Source of the DNA: Pseudofabraea citricarpa
Lineage: Eukaryota > Ascomycota > Leotiomycetes > Helotiales > Dermateaceae
NCBI GenBank assembly: GCA_029641185.1
Contig: JAPWGK010000001.1
Location: forward strand, 260,501-324,500
Length of the DNA: 64,000 nucleotides
Direction: 5' to 3'
Positions within the stretch are counted from its first letter, which is position 1. Each line of letters opens with the position of its first letter. Shown here one piece after another: positions 45,854 to 58,329 of the stretch. The notes beneath the pieces were generated by a model. The model was not told the DNA's origin. It did no database searches and saw only the letters and a program-made list of their open reading frames with translations. A program made the position numbers and the translations under genes.

Positions 45854-48800
45854 TGTGAAAGTAGTGGTTTAATTGGGAAAGGAGGGGGGCGAGGTATGCG
45901 GCTTCTTGGGAAGTATTTGTTTGGTACTGGATGCGGGGTAGCTGTCAGTATTCAAGGCCCGACGTAATTGATTTTTCTGCTTCGGCCATGATTCGGGAAG
46001 GAGAGGAGAGGCTGTATGTAACAGATCTGCGGGGACATGGATGGCATCATAGGACACATGTATTCGCAGGGAATACAGGGCATACAAGTAAAGTAAATAA
46101 ACGTACCTGGGTGTTTCCAAGTGACTGGTTGAACAGCTATTTGGAGGGGCTGTGGTGGTAGTAGTAGTAGTCGAGAAGAAGAGGTGGGAGAGGGGCAAGT
46201 TTTGGATATGAGGGAAAGGCAGGAAAAGCAGAGTTCCCGGCGGAAGGGACAAAGGTATTTATATTTCTTGACAGTTTGCACGGCATGGCATGGGGCATGG
46301 GCATGCTGAAGGGGCTTTCCCCTCTTTTAATTCTCTGACTTGTTACCCAATCCAGATCTGACTTCTATCCACTTAACGTACCGTAGGGTATAGCTCGCCG
46401 GCCTCCATCTCCTCGGTGCTGCATTTCTCCACTTCCAGCACCTCCAGCCTTGCCACGGCCACGCTGCTATCGTATCGTTCCGTTCTTCTTCTACCCAGTA
46501 CTAAGTGATGCCACCGAACCACTTCGCTGGCCTGTAACTCGTCCTGCTGGAGCTCACTTCCAGTTATTGCGGGACTGGGCTTGAAGCTTCCTCCCACCGT
46601 CTGTCGGCATCGGCCCTGCTCGGTGTATCCAGATAAAAATAAAAATAAAAAGACATGCCATGCCGTCATGTTTACAATTCATCATTATTGTGGGAAGGGG
46701 GGCATGGTTACTGTACTGGAACTGCTGGATGCACACTTGAAGCACCGCTCGGTCTGCTTCAGAGTTATATGCCCAGAGCAAAACTCTACTCGTGCTGTAT
46801 ATATCCTCACTGCAGCAGATGATGAGTGAGTGATGGTCCGATGTGCTATTTCTGCTGTCTGTACTGGTATTGCAATCATGCCACTCTTACCCCTCATCTC
46901 CCCTCTCGCGTTGTCTCGTTGTCGTGTCACCAAGGCACAAACAAGGCTTCGGTCGTCCATTAGCTGGCGTCCAGAAAAAGAAGCTCAGCCTCTGCCCCTC
47001 CTCGGTCCTCCGTCCTCGAGAATCAATCAAGCTCGCGGCGGCGATATCTCGGGGCCGCTCGGCATGAAGAGAGCTGGAGCTTACCCCACGCGTCCCACAT
47101 TATCCAGGCGCTCGCAGTTCGGTATCTCGGATTTCACGCTTCACTTTCACCAGCATCGTCTTCGTGACCGTGACGTGACCATGGCTATGATGGCCTCGTC
47201 GCACCACAACTTAAACACTAGAACCAGTTCCGATGCTCGGCTGTAGAAGTGCAGCCGCTGCTTCCGTGTCGGTCCTCGTGGGCGGGCACGAGACTGAGGG
47301 GAGGGGAGTTGCTGCCTCGTCGGTATATACAGTACCTATTGTCAAGTTGACCCGCTCGCGAACTGCAACTGCTCTACCCTGATAGTTGGGTAATGATACC
47401 GTAAGGCAGGATGCGGGGTAGGACGAGTGCGTGTGCATGTGCATCGCTTGGCACGAACGAACGAACGACCGAAAGAACGAACGAACGAACTTGATCCAGG
47501 TGAGAAGAAAAGAGACAAACAAAAAGCTGGGGTAAATCCGTACTGTACGTGCTGTCAAACCAGTCGCAGTATGACTTCCTCACGAATGAACGGACGAACC
47601 ACCTGGGCTGCTTGTAATATACAAACTAAGTCATCACGTCAAAATCACGTCTGCTGATTGAGCTGCGATTCCAAACAGCCTGGTCCTCTGGCCCTCTCGC
47701 CCAATGGTCTGCTTATCGCCAACCTCACCGCGCTAGCACGATGCTGTAAAGTATAGTATTATTATTTGCCATCTCCCTCCTCCCATCTGACTTGCATTGC
47801 ATGTGCCAAGATCGGGGAGAAGAGAGGAGATGAGGGGATGGAGGGGGAGACGACCATCCCCAAACAAAACATGGTTCTCCTCAAGCAGACAAAACCACAT
47901 CTGGGAATCAGATCCGGTTGCTGGTGTGTGCTGTGCTTCTGGTGTACAGTAAGCAACCAACCCCAGGTTTCCGGGTGATGGGAGAAACTCGGTTGTCCCC
48001 TTTGCTTGCAGCTTGCTTTTCTTGGTACTGTACTGTACTGTACCACTCCCCGGACTGGGAAGCAGATGGACGGACGTGCGTCGGCGCTACGGTCTTTGAC
48101 TTTGACTTTGCACTTTGCTCTTGGCCTGTGGGTGAAGTCTGTGGAGGGGAAGTACTTCCGTGATGGTGGGATGGGCCTTTTCCTTGGCTGGGTTGCTTCT
48201 CAAGCGAGGTGTGTGTGCATGTGGGACTGCTTGTGGAATTGCCTCATTTGGGATCCAATTTGTGGATGGACGAACAGACGGTATTTATGGTACATCTACC
48301 GCTACCGTACTAAAGATATCGCTCACGTCGTGCAGCGGAATGGGAATCTGATGTTTTTGAGTTTTCACATCGGGGACTTTGATGGAGGTGTTTGATGCTG
48401 GAACAATGTACTGTACCTTCTGCACTGTAAAGTACAGCAGATATTATTAAAAACTGCCAGTCGACCGCTCCCTGGTTCTTGAGTTGGCTGGCCCTTTGAA
48501 ACATCTCGCATCTACCGCATCGGTTCAAATCGTCGGCTAAATCCCCTCCCCTTCAGGCTTCCGCAGGGCTTCGGCTTCTTACTGGAAACTTGTTCGTTAT
48601 CATGTACAAGGTACTTACTGTACCAGGTGTTTTAACTCTTCTAGGTAGCTGGTACTGCAATCACGGCTGTTTCGAGGGTTCTCAGGATCTTGCGGGTTTC
48701 AGAAATCTTGTTCTTTGGAGTCTCCGAGGGGAGGGGATGTCGCTTGGTATGGTTGGTCTGGGTCTTGATCTTGAGGCAGAAATGCTTGTTCTTAGTTTTC

Positions 48801-49820
48801 TCTCTCCTGTTACTGTATCAAACACTGCTATTCTGGAGATCTGGCAGAGGGCTGTGGCGGTGGCTGTGTTTGATAGACAGACGGCCTGGAGGAAGGAAGA
48901 AGTCATCGGAGAGAAGCAAAGCTATTTTCCTTTTGCATGTCGAAGAGTCTGTTTACTTCTTGCAGATAGCCGAAAATCTGGTGAGGATAAGATTTCGCTT
49001 TGGATGAAATTATAATAGTAATTGAGAGATAAGACGTTATTATACTTGTAGTTGTGACTTTTGTTTTGCATGCTGATTGTCAGGCTCTCATATCTTTTCA
49101 TAGTTTTCGTCCCAGTGCTGCTGACTTTAGAAAGAAGATGAGATTGTACTTGGTGGTAAGTCGATGGTTTCCCAAGTAAACTATTATGATTTCTGCTACA
49201 CAGGAGCTACTGTATGGATTAGTGGGATAACACAGGAACGTTCTGAGTCTTAAGATCTGACCTTGTTCTATGGCTACTGAACCAATCGATATCGCCATGG
49301 TGGCATATTAAGAGCAGATTTTGTGTATTGGATAATGCAACCCATATTCTCCGTTATATGAACTTTTACTTATCTTTGTTGGTTAATACGTACAGGTAGT
49401 TTGAATATGCTGAGCATAAATATTATCCTCCAAGATAGGTAGACAGCGCGGTGGCTCCAGATCCTTCATCCTTACAGGAAACTCCTGCAAACCACTGACC
49501 AGATCAAAAACTAGTGCCGATGATTCGTACGTGTCTTACAAGTGATCCACTGCTCGCTTTATCATGATAAGTCTCATCAACTGCTGATTACTGATTGCGG
49601 AGAGAGCGGGGGCGTGGAATATTAGAGCGGGCCCGGATCAAGGTTTTCCCGCACCGAGGCCTCTGCCGGACCAAAATAGCGCTCACGCCCGCTTAGGGCA
49701 AGGGTTTTTTACCCGAATCAAAAAATCGCACCAAGTCTACTTCGTAACAGAACACTTCCTCGCGCCAATTACCACGACATCTACGCCCTTCTACACTCCT
49801 CAACCCGATCAGTCGCAATA
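45854..49820. other. Gene-poor region of about 4 kb upstream of formate dehydrogenase
   Basis: No supported gene. Contains an ACGA/AACG microsatellite (about 47452-47490) and a (GTACT)n run at about 48025-48043. The motif ACTGTA/TACAGT recurs scattered from 46.7 to 49.2 kb. Open frames overlap on all strands without protein-like features. It could hold long regulatory sequence, an unannotated noncoding transcript, or a small gene I cannot see. Confidence 0.4.
47452..47490. repeat. Imperfect AACG tetranucleotide microsatellite
   Basis: Run of acga/aacg units broken by a short gacc-gaaag interruption, visible by eye. Confidence 0.75.
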
Positions 49821-50148
49821 ATGGAGTCCTCCAAAGTCCCCGTCAAGCTCGTCAAAGTGACCCGAGTCCTCGGCCGAACCGGTACGCAGCCTCCATCTTG
49901 CGCTGCTCTTTTTCTCAGCGGAATGGTGAACTAATAAAGGAAAACAGGCTCCCGTGGAGGTGTTACCCAGGTGCGCGTCGAATTTATGGATGATCAGACC
50001 CGTTCCATCATTCGCAACGTCAAGGGCCCAGGTACATACAGCTCGCGCGCGTCGAAAAAGGAGAACGGCAACTAACTTGTGTGCAGTTCGTGAGGATGAC
50101 ATCTTGTGCCTCTTGGAGTCCGAACGCGAAGCACGCCGCCTCAGATAA
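49821..50148 (+). CDS. RPS28: 40S ribosomal protein S28 (eS28)
   Basis: Small-subunit ribosomal protein near the mRNA exit and decoding region. Three exons, 49821-49881, 49948-50031 and 50087-50148, give exactly 68 residues, the usual family length. The protein reads [59 protein letters not shown], and ends SEREARRLR, matching eukaryotic S28 closely. Introns are short (66 and 55 nt) with GTAC donors, early in the frame as is common in ribosomal protein genes. Very high confidence. Confidence 0.97.
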
Positions 50149-52982
50149 GATACAGGATTTATGCGGGGGGAGAATGGGAGAGGGACAATGCCTCATCATG
50201 GCCTGGTGGAGGGACGATTGCCACATTGAATCCCAGTGAAGGAGGTTGGGAAAAGCAAAGCATGGATGCAGTTTCGGTAGAGCGACAGCCAGTTCCGGTA
50301 GAACAGCAGCATCAAGATTTTTTACCTCTCGCAAATTCTGCTCGATGCTGTGTCCTCGTGTTTCTCCCCCTCGAAATATTACGACCGGTTTCACTTCTAA
50401 GCCCTCACATGCCATTTTCAAGTTTTAGCCTGTTGAATGCTCCGAATTCTCTGCATGGCTTGAACCCTTTCTCAGTGAGAACGTACTGATGGTATTAAGC
50501 GCTAACTAGGTAGGTTAGAGATACCCGACTACTTTGACTTGTGAATATATGCGGCGATAGGCAGGAGCGAAAAGCCGGACTCTATTTTCGATACGCGTAA
50601 CCGGCAGCCTGATCCTCGATGCCAATATCATTCTACGCAAGCATCAAATCCTCATACGGCGCCCGAACACCATCAACCCAAACCCGGTCTGCCTCCCCAT
50701 TCATTCTAGTGTCTCAGGGTACAGCTACCGAAGGTCTTGAGCTCCAGATCCTCATAACCGGCTAGTGACTTCTCACGCTCTTTCCCTTGTGATGGGAGCT
50801 AGTATTGTTCATTTCAAATTCAGACGGGGGCAGTACGGTCCATGGGATTTGCCTCGCTGTTACATACCTGTTTATCTGCTTCAGGTATGCACGGATTAGG
50901 TATTGAGAGTGATGGCTTGTCGAGCGAGGATTTGCTTCTTCTATGGGAACTGTAACAGCAGTACGCTGCTTAATACTGAATTTCAAATTTCGTATGTGGA
51001 GGGGATTCGACTCCGAAAATGAATATGGTATTTCAGCGTTGCCTAGTTTGTGAAATTCCAAGGCAGAGAAGTCCCCGTATTGTTGAAATGAAAGAAAAAG
51101 AATAAAGAGAAAAGGGTTATTGGATCAAGCAGCGATCAATTATGTATCTCTTACCCACTCGTGTCACAAGCCACGGTAACTACTCTTGCGTGCTGCATGT
51201 CTTCCATCGGTCACGACCCCTTTTTATAATATCACATAGGAGCATCAGTGATAAGTCCAATCGTGACAATAATCATGTTACTCTCCACCCATCAAATGTG
51301 CACTAACAATGCAATACTCCCAAGAAGCGGAGCCAAGGTTAACTCGGCCTAGGCAGCTCTGAGGATATAGCTGTCATTTGATGGCATGAATGAATTATTG
51401 ATCCCCGCTCCTTCCGCACCTCTTTTGTAGAATATGGATTTGGAGAGCAAGACGAGAAGAGACATAAATAAGATCACCGTTCCGCTCGGTAACTCTCGGC
51501 ATAGAAGGCAACTGAGCTATATAAACTCGTAGTTCTAGTGTGGATTATGTGCTTGCTTGTGTGGCTGCCGGGATTGGAACTCCTCTGCGTCGTGGAATGT
51601 CTTGGCAGCTTCATGAGATCCTGCTGCCGTGTGAATTTGCGGCAACAGATACCATGTTATTCGTATTTGATTGGTTTTCCTTCCCTTTTGCTTCAATGTT
51701 GGAATCCTATTTTGCTGTGATGTAATCGTGTTACACGGGTTAGTTGCTGTCGGGTTTCTGACCTTCGTCTCGATGTCAATGTTGGTTATTTAGGGTGGCT
51801 GAATATAATAAGCTTAGACAACAGTAACAGTAACTAGAAGCATGAGATTCAACAAGCGATAATATAAGTTCTTTATCAAGAAAATCTTAATTTATAACTT
51901 GGTAATATCTGTTTTTGCCTTCTCATTCGAGCCGTATTGAAATTGTCTGCGGGAAGTAACTGCTTGTTCACGGCGCATCCACGTAACAAGTCCTGCTTTT
52001 TATAACGAGCCTCATATTTCCATTGAGACTGTGTACGCATTGCCCATACACTATCGTTTAAAGGGTGCTTTAGAAGGGAAGGATGATTAAGTGTCTTCAA
52101 ATAGCGTAATATCATGGTCGCTTAAATCTCAAGCGAAGGATCCGTAGGACAAGACAGTTATAAGGATGTAACAAATAAGATTAGTAAATAGCATTGCATC
52201 CCTCGTAGATCTCTGCATATCATACACAACAGATCCGACCTTCATTTTTATAGAAGGGGCTTTTTTGTGCCTTGAAAGGGATCTTGGCAAAGCAGTGCTT
52301 CACGCTCGCTTTCTGTATTTCGTTTAAATTCAATGCACATTGCATCTTGACAAGATTCTCAATACCCGCTTGCAGAAACCCCACGACTTTGAACCCAGGT
52401 TTGAGGGTCGTTGCTCGCTTGCTTATGCGCAAAAGTTGTGATGTTGGTCGGCCGAAGAGGGTTGCTCACCTCGGGCCGACGCCGATGCTTGCCCCGAGGG
52501 AAAATCGGGCGCAACATCAACTGGCGGTGGGGCCGCATTTATTGAGTACCTATGTAAGAGAATGACTTGACTTATCTATTGCTTGATATATGTGTGTATC
52601 TGAGTAGTTCTTTTCTTATCGATACGCCCGTGTGTTGGATGATTGAGGGTCTGTAGACTCAAAAGCTCCCCGTATTGATTCACGGTTGTCAGCACGAGGG
52701 ATCTATCTTTCCTGCAGATTAGGCATACTTGCCTCCTTAGGCAATGCAGGTGAATGATCCCACGTTAGTTATAATAACAGTTTAAGTTTGTCGATCCTGT
52801 CGCCTGCCCCTGGTCGCTATACCCAGCACGACCAAGCCTACGTATCTATCAATAGAACCAACAGCCTTAAACTGGGCTTATCTCGTTTCCACTGCTTATT
52901 TTGTTTTGTCTCTTTGAATCCAAGTGACAATACCATAAAAAACTCAACAGAGCATTGGAGCTGCACGTATCCCCATTTCACC
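50149..52982. other. Intergenic region of about 2.8 kb, no gene seen
   Basis: Follows RPS28 and precedes the phosphotransferase gene. The frames at 50762-51061, 51538-51725 and 52220-52565 are short and unremarkable. No repeat or RNA gene recognised. Confidence 0.45.
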
Positions 52983-54536
52983 ATGGACAACGATATACAG
53001 GACCATGATAATGTTGTCTGGGATAGAGACGACGAGATCTATGACAAAGCCATAAGCAACCTTCGAAGAAAATCGGCCTGTGAGAGATTTGAGGCTATCA
53101 CTTCGGGAAAGTGTTGCCAGCAAGCCACCATGACGGGACCCGTGAGGTTTGGCGGCTATAATGCAATCTACAGGATGAAGTTTGACGAGCCTTCCATGGG
53201 CGATGTTGTGTTCAGAGTTCCCATCTTCGGCTCGATTAAATTTCCCGAGGAAAAGACACTCGCTGAAGTGGCCACTATGATGTTCCTGAAGGAGAAAACC
53301 AATGTCTGCGTGCCTACACTCTTGCACTACGGACTTTCTCATCAGAATCATACCGCCGGTCCTTACATTATCATGAAATGGATTCCACACACTGGAAGTC
53401 TGTCATCAGCTTTGAGTGATCCACTCATCAAAGAAGGCGATCCTCATTTCTTGAACCAATTCATCCCATTGGAAAAGCTCTCGAATCTCTACACTCAGAT
53501 GGCTCGACACCTCCTCGAGCTTTCCCGGCATCACTTTCCAGCTATCGGTTCTCTGCAATTTGACCCTGAGACCAAGACCTATAAAGTAGCAACTCGACCG
53601 GTCTCAGTGAACATGAACCAAGGTGTTCGTCTCTCCAATATTCCTAAGTCTGTTCTTCCACCTCCCGACAAGACCTACTGCACTGCCGACGAATGGTATA
53701 TCGAGCTAGCAAAAATGCACTTCTCACAGCTGGTATTCCAACAGAACGACCTGGTCTTTAGCGCTGATGACTGCCGGAACAAATACCTGTCTCGCGTGCT
53801 CTTTCTGAAGCTAGCTCAGGCAGGCAAGCTTTCTACTTTTGGTTTCAGAGGCGATGACTGGTCTGCACAATCCAAATCTCGGGATCCGAGTAAGAAGCTA
53901 CTGCCAGCGCCGGCCAAGACGGGGCGCTTCAGCATCTGGTGCGATGACCTGCGTGCGGGAAACGTGCTCTTGGGCGAGAATGACCAAGTTGTCTCCCTGA
54001 TAGACTTCGAATTTGCTTATGTGGCGCCTCGCCAATTTGCCCTCGATCCACCGTGGTGGCTACTTCTCGAGCAGCCTGAGAGGTGGGATGATGGAATCGA
54101 GTCCTGGGCTGAGATCTACAACGAGAGAGTGCAAGTGTGGTTCAGCGGCATGGAAGACGCTGAGAGGGAAATTGAAAGCGAGGATAATCTAGCGCTGTAT
54201 ATGAGGGAGAGCTGGGAGACTGGCAGGTTCTGGTTGAATTATGCAGCGAAGAAGAGCTGGGCGTTCGATAGCATCTATTGGAAGTATTTGGATGAGAGGT
54301 TCTTTGGACCCAGAGCTGAGACGATTACGTCTAGTGATAGGTGGAAAACAAGAGTGGAAATGCTGAGTACTGAGGAAAATGAGGCTATGGAAAGCTTTGT
54401 GAAGAGGAAATTAGAAGATATCGAGGAGAGGGATATCTTTGATTGGGAGCCGGAAGAGGCGATAGAGCGCTTGGCTGAGGTGCTGAAAGGTTGCCAGGGG
54501 ATAGAGGGAATGATGGATTCTCTGAATTTGATCTAA
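52983..54536 (+). CDS. APH-fold phosphotransferase family protein
   Basis: Single exon of 517 residues from the first ATG (52983, context caccATGg). It belongs to the large fungal aminoglycoside-phosphotransferase/choline-kinase-like family, whose substrates are mostly unknown. Visible marks are a nucleotide-binding N-lobe (GPVRFGGYNAIYRMKF, VVFRVPIFG, EVATMMFLKEKT), the hinge PYIIMKWIPHTG, and the catalytic segment IWCDDLRAGNVLL, where H-x-D-x-x-x-x-N is expected. Here the position two before the Asp is Cys rather than His. The metal-binding SLIDFEF (DFG equivalent) and ALDPPWWLLLE follow. The C-terminal 100 residues are acidic and helical. It is probably a small-molecule or pseudo-kinase. 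There is no intron, unlike its neighbours. Confidence 0.8.
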   Translation: MDNDIQDHDNVVWDRDDEIYDKAISNLRRKSACERFEAITSGKCCQQATMTGPVRFGGYNAIYRMKFDEPSMGDVVFRVPIFGSIKFPEEKTLAEVATMMFLKEKTNVCVPTLLHYGLSHQNHTAGPYIIMKWIPHTGSLSSALSDPLIKEGDPHFLNQFIPLEKLSNLYTQMARHLLELSRHHFPAIGSLQFDPETKTYKVATRPVSVNMNQGVRLSNIPKSVLPPPDKTYCTADEWYIELAKMHFSQLVFQQNDLVFSADDCRNKYLSRVLFLKLAQAGKLSTFGFRGDDWSAQSKSRDPSKKLLPAPAKTGRFSIWCDDLRAGNVLLGENDQVVSLIDFEFAYVAPRQFALDPPWWLLLEQPERWDDGIESWAEIYNERVQVWFSGMEDAEREIESEDNLALYMRESWETGRFWLNYAAKKSWAFDSIYWKYLDERFFGPRAETITSSDRWKTRVEMLSTEENEAMESFVKRKLEDIEERDIFDWEPEEAIERLAEVLKGCQGIEGMMDSLNLI

Positions 54537-56808
54537 GGAAATAAAATTATGATAGGATTACTATATAGACAGATAAGATTATGAAAGCGGTAGAATCGCA
54601 ATGAGTTACGGATCTAGGATTTATTTGTGGCCTAGTGATTCCAAAGAGAGAAGCTAAAACGCATTCCCCAAAACGAGACATATCTGTTGTATAACAACAT
54701 CCTTATTAGAAAAGATTGTAATACTTGATAATGGATTTATCATGTTTTAACCTATGTGGTGGAAATCTTTACCTGCGTATTACTGTACAAGATAGAGCAG
54801 TTAAACACTTCTACATAGCAACCTGCTACTTTAAAGCGTCATGTGGTATATTAAAAAGGACTTGTAGCATCCCATAATACCTTCTTCAAATACAAGTATA
54901 AAATGAACGAACTTTTAAGTCATGGTAGCCGACTAATACAAAGTGCTTGGGCTAGCAATGATGAATTATCCAACTTCCACAAAACGGGTGAGAATATAAT
55001 ACGAGATATACCCCGCTGGACTAATAAACAGAAATATATTCTTCGGTAAATACAATGCATTTGGACAGGACACCTGAGAAAACATCAACTTCCCTGAGGA
55101 TCAGCACTCGTGAATTGCGCTACGGCTCCTTCAGTCGGTGGTTGTAGTCTTTGTTTCCGTCCGAATCCCTAGAGGTACATAGATACTTCTCGTGACTTGA
55201 ATGGTTGACATTAACAACTTTTGAGCCAGAGACTAGGACAATATTTTCCGAATGATAGTAATATTTCCAATCATCTTGGTTATTTCAGGGGGGGGGGGGG
55301 GGGGGGGGGGGGGAAAGACAAACATTATCATATGAGTTGGGATACGCTTATGTACTTTATTTCTGATATCCTACCAGATTCTTAATTTGGAGAACTTAGT
55401 GGTAATATAACTGTAAATGTATTCTTGATACCAAATTCTTTCATGCTGTCAGATGTTTTTAGAATATCTGAACGAAAACACATTAAAATTTCGCATTTGG
55501 CATGTATGATAAAAAACCGGTCGACAACTTTTATTACTCTGCCACGATCACAAGATCAACAACATCGGATTCAGGAGTACTGGCACAGTTTAACCACGGC
55601 GCGTAATTGTTTAATCACTGGTTTATTTAAGTGGCTAGAATAGCAGAGCGAGCAGCCATCCCACAAATTGATTTTATACTTTTTTCCATTCATCCTGATT
55701 TCATCTCTACCCAACCCCTTGCCATCTTGCAAAGTGAAACAACCTAGGAACTTTTAGTATGTAGGAGGTCGTTAGGAACAATTGCGACAGCGTCATCTCT
55801 ATCAAGGTTTTGAGGGCAGACAGTGCTGAGACCAACTCCACTGCAGAGGAAAGACCTCGGCTCGGATACCAGTCCGGGATCCAGGTCTCTGGCAACGAAA
55901 ACGATAACTTCTCGCTTTAAACTTCTCGCGCCATGCTGTTCAGGGATAAACTCGAGGCAGCCACGGGCACCTAGACATGAACCGGCGCCTATCGTATCGG
56001 TGCAAGGCAAGGGAGAAGCAATGTTTTAGACTGGCGATGATTTTCAAAAGATGTTTCCCTCATGAATGATTTGATGAGCGAGTGTTCCAGAAGGTGAGAC
56101 ATGTGCTTATTGTTCAATGTGATCACTGATCATGTCGTTATCAGGCGGTGAAGACACACAGAAACGTCATGGAGAATGCAAGGGAGTTGGAAACAATGTG
56201 ATAAGATGTCGAGGCGTGGTCGAGGCACAGTTCATGGCTCAAGAGGCGCTCCCCACATAGCACCACTATGCCTTGGCGATCTGCAATGATCCCTGGAGCA
56301 AATCCTCATCCGGCATCATCGACTCAACCTGCTCCTCTTCCACAAAGCCACCAGTGCTGAAGGGGCAGCTGGAAGCGTGGCCGTGGATTTCGTACAACCA
56401 CAACCACAGCCAAAGCAAAGCAGCATCTCATTCGAGGAATCAATTCCAAAGACTTGACCTCGATCGAACACTAAACATGAGCTTAAATGACTAGCGATCG
56501 AAACGACCAAGTGGGAAAGATAGCTTGATTTGGCGTTGCTGGGAGCAGAGCAGAATCGAACTCTGAGAAGTTTATGCAGGTATATGTACCTGCATATGCA
56601 GCCCACCCCTCCACGCCTGCTTTTTATCACATTTCTTTTAGACGTTTTCGTGTTTTCGTTCTGGCCTCTCCCGAGACTTCTTTTCTGCTCCACTCTCTTT
56701 GAACTTCCGCTTTGGTTTGGGGTTTGTGATAAGTAACAAATAATCCTCGCTCGCTCGTTTTCCGCCCAGTTTTGCCTATTGATTTTCGGACTCCCAAATC
56801 ACTTCAAA
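54537..56808. other. Gene-poor AT-rich region with poly-G tract
   Basis: No supported gene. Contains the 26-nt G homopolymer listed separately. A minus-strand frame at 55707-56010 has some protein-like composition but lacks an ATG-initiated, supported structure. Confidence 0.4.
55288..55313. repeat. 26-nt poly-G homopolymer
   Basis: Uninterrupted run of 26 G in otherwise AT-rich sequence. It could form G-quadruplex structure; its length in the assembly may be inaccurate. Confidence 0.9.
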
Positions 56809-58329
56809 ATGTCTATTCTCTTTTATCGCCGCCCGGATTTTTTGAATAAGTCTTCTTGCCCAATAAATTCGACAGAATGTGCACGATACGTTGAAAGGGC
56901 GAAGAATTCCGAGAGGACCATTCCAAGTATGTCGAAGTTTCTCTCTCTCGAACCCGAATGAGATATTGACATGCTAGGCAGGTGGCCTCACATTCGAAGA
57001 TGTTGTTATCAATAATAAAGCTTTACCAGTAAGATTCCTCGAACTGATTTCTTACTTTTCTAACTTTGATTCCAGCCATGTTCTTCGAATGACTTCATGG
57101 ATTACCTAATCTATGTCGAGCACAGTGCAGAAAACCTCCAATTCTACCTATGGTATCGTGATTACGAGCGGCGATTCGAAGCTCTGTCGGAGCACGAGAA
57201 AGCACTTTCACCACCATGGATTCCCGAAAGCAACGAGATACCGAAATTAGTAGCGGAGACAGAAGAAAACGAAGCAGTGAAACGAAGCACCAAGAAACGG
57301 CCAACGTCAGCGATGTCGATAACCATCAGCGAGCCAATATTTACAGAAATTCCCGACGACGGGTCGTATCCCTTGCCACCAAACCATATGGCCAAAATTG
57401 CGTCGGCCAAGGACAACGCAAGTTTTATATCGAGGGCGACGAAAACCTCACACTCGCAGAATGGAGGCAATAATCTAAAATGGGAACCTTGTAAGCAGCC
57501 TTCATGCGGCCAACTCGACACCTCTGATCAATCTTCAGTCTCAGTCCAGCCGTTCCGTGACGAAATCACTCGTTTAACTCATCACTATCTGCTCTTTTCG
57601 GCTCCTCGAGAACTCAACCTTTCACATCGTGATCGTGCTTCCATTTTACACGCCTTGCAACATACGACTCACCCAAGTGCTCTCGCTCCGGCCCTCACCA
57701 TCGTCGAGAGTACATTAAGAGGACAGGCACATCCTAACTTCATCCGCTGGTCGATTTGCAACGGCAATAAACCACGGGTGTTCTTCGTGAGAACAATGGG
57801 AATCACTTTTACTACTATCGGTTGTATCGTAGTCGTACTTTTAACCTTGAGTAGTGCCAGCAGGTGGTGGAGGATACTAGCAGCTTTACCGTGGTTCATC
57901 GGCATCAGCACATTAATCGCAGCATACAAGGGTTTGTGTATCATCATGCATCATTCGCATTCTCGGAACCTCCGACCATGGGAGCAGGATTTAGGGATGG
58001 ACTCCGAAGCAGGCAGGCACTCAGATGAGGTCAGGATGGCGAGCCGAACAGAAGCAAAAGATGGACAGGAAGACGAAAAACACACGATTGGATCTCGTCT
58101 GAGCCTGCAGAGTTTCGGGGACAAAAACGAGTGGGAAGGAGAGTGGCTAGCCCGGTACAACAAGAAAAGCCTGTTGCGGAAGATCTTCGCTCAGAGCATC
58201 TACACGCAAGAAGAGGCTCTGCGGATACTGCAGGATAAAATTGTTCTTGGCGCCAATATCTGGGCTGTGGTTATCACAACTATCTTGACTGTCATATTCG
58301 TTGCTTTGCCTGGGGATAATTTGTATTGA
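56809..58329 (+). CDS. RGS-domain membrane protein (RAX1-like)
   Basis: Three exons, 56809-56926, 56982-57028 and 57076-58329, give 472 residues, with phases closing. The segment GLTFEDVVINNKALPPCSSN then DFMDYLIYVEHSAENLQFYL is the start of an RGS fold, with the usual E-N-L-x-F-x-L-W helix. A long polar insert (about 85-170) separates it from the rest (PFRDEITRLTHHYL, ALQHTTHPSALAPALTIVE). Three membrane helices follow: GITFTTIGCIVVVLLTL, the WWRILAALPWF region, and AVVITTILTVIFVAL at the end. RGS plus C-terminal helices is the architecture of Rax1-type proteins, which in yeast mark bud sites, and of related fungal RGS regulators. GAP activity toward a G-alpha subunit cannot be assumed, since the split RGS is divergent. 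Confidence 0.82.

Noticed and set aside
48590..49015. 141-codon frame in the formate dehydrogenase upstream spacer
   Set aside because: No family features and no supporting introns or conserved motifs.
55707..56010. Minus-strand frame with several cysteines
   Set aside because: No convincing ATG-initiated structure or acceptor upstream; a stop lies immediately before the frame. Kept only as a note.
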